Notes under the pieces: generated by a model
The model's input: the letters and a program-made list of their open reading frames with translations, nothing else
The model's database searches: none
Told to the model about the DNA's origin: nothing
In this document: positions 5,410-5,651 of the stretch, one piece after another
Layout: every line of letters starts with the position of its first letter
Numbering within the stretch: position 1 is the first letter of the stretch
Program-made: the position numbers and the translations under genes
Assembly (NCBI GenBank): GCA_025929595.1
Contig: JAICQA010000190.1
Span: forward strand, 1 to 5,651
DNA length: 5,651 nt
Origin: Xanthobacteraceae bacterium
Lineage (GTDB): Bacteria > Pseudomonadota > Alphaproteobacteria > Rhizobiales > Xanthobacteraceae
Direction: 5' to 3'

Positions 5410-5619
5410 ATGTACAACAAGCAGACACTTGTGCCCGCCATACGCAAATTCGGTCTGGCACTCTCGGCGGCGACAGCGATCGTCTCGACCTTTGCCGGTA
5501 CCGCCCAGGCGCAGTACGGCTACTATTACCCGGGCTATTACACCGAACTGAACCGGTACAACGTGCCGGCCGAGCAGCATCATTTTTACGTTCGCGGCAA
5601 CACGGAATTCAATTCGTAA
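5410..5619 (+). CDS. Tyrosine-rich exported microprotein, 69 aa, family not recognised
   Basis: The N-terminus has a basic n-region (MYNKQTLVPAIRK), a hydrophobic Ala/Leu/Val core (about 14-30) and likely signal cleavage after TAQA (34). The predicted mature chain is only 35 residues, with eight tyrosines. It opens with QYGYYYPGYYTE and continues through an Asn/Glu/His-containing part (NVPAEQHHFYVRGN) to EFNS. It has no cysteine and no transmembrane segment after the signal. Short exported Tyr/Gly/Pro-rich chains can be surface-adhesive, metal-binding or cross-linked, but nothing here proves a role. The strong Shine-Dalgarno and clean signal peptide argue it is a real gene. It is the last gene in the window; 32 non-coding bases follow. 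Confidence 0.78.
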   Translation: MYNKQTLVPAIRKFGLALSAATAIVSTFAGTAQAQYGYYYPGYYTELNRYNVPAEQHHFYVRGNTEFNS

Positions 5620-5627
5620 CGCGTTCA

Positions 5628-5641
5628 CAACGACGGCGTTG
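5628..5641 (+). other. Short stem-loop after the Tyr-rich gene
   Basis: CAACG (5628-5632) pairs with CGTTG (5637-5641) around the 4-base loop ACGG, 8 bases past the stop codon. The window ends too soon to see whether a U-tract follows; the ten bases seen after it are not T-rich. A terminator is possible but weakly supported. Confidence 0.2.
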
Positions 5642-5651
5642 AGACAACGGC

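Noticed and set aside
5322..5642. 106-codon + strand frame overlapping the Tyr-rich gene
   Set aside because: The alternative frame (5410) has a good ribosome binding site and a signal peptide; this one has neither and reads as random Arg-rich sequence.

Overview
The window reads as chromosomal DNA from a GC-rich (roughly 60% by eye) alphaproteobacterium, most likely a Rhizobiales/Bradyrhizobium-Rhodopseudomonas-type organism. This rests on codon use with G/C third positions, the arylsulfatase and SphA-type outer-membrane protein families, and the small exported proteins with Ala-rich signal peptides. The lineage is an inference; there is no rRNA or other marker gene. I see no mobile element, CRISPR array or tRNA.

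Left part (1-2832, + strand): the C-terminal two thirds of a large arylsulfatase runs in from the left edge. After a 65-base gap holding two mutually exclusive hairpins come two genes joined by a GTGA start/stop overlap: a small DUF3302 two-helix membrane protein and a membrane-anchored HlyD-type periplasmic adaptor. These two match the E. coli YiaW/YiaV (YibI/YibH) pair. All three genes may form one operon, although the hairpins could modulate read-through.

Middle (2835-4160): a - strand gene for a signal-peptide-bearing outer-membrane beta-barrel of the SphA / MetA-pathway-of-phenol-degradation type converges on the adaptor gene, with only two bases between the stop codons. Its upstream region is a 327-base non-coding stretch shared with the next, divergent gene. 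It holds three copies of TGAATAAA, an 11-bp odd palindrome, a 6-10-6 inverted repeat and a perfect 12-bp palindrome, so it is the best candidate regulatory region here.

Right part (4161-5651, + strand): an exported trypsin-like serine protease with a complete His-Asp-Ser triad, then two very small exported proteins, each with a strong Shine-Dalgarno and a clear signal peptide. The first has a mature part of about 47 residues with two cysteines. The second has a mature part of about 35 residues, almost a quarter of them tyrosine. I do not recognise a family for either.

Nearly every gene product here is predicted to act in the envelope or outside the cytoplasm. The window looks like an ordinary envelope/periplasm-oriented stretch. 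I found no convincing evidence of a new defence, mobile or RNA-guided system. The items most worth a second look are the sulfatase-DUF3302-adaptor arrangement, the dyad-rich divergent promoter region, and the Tyr-rich microprotein.
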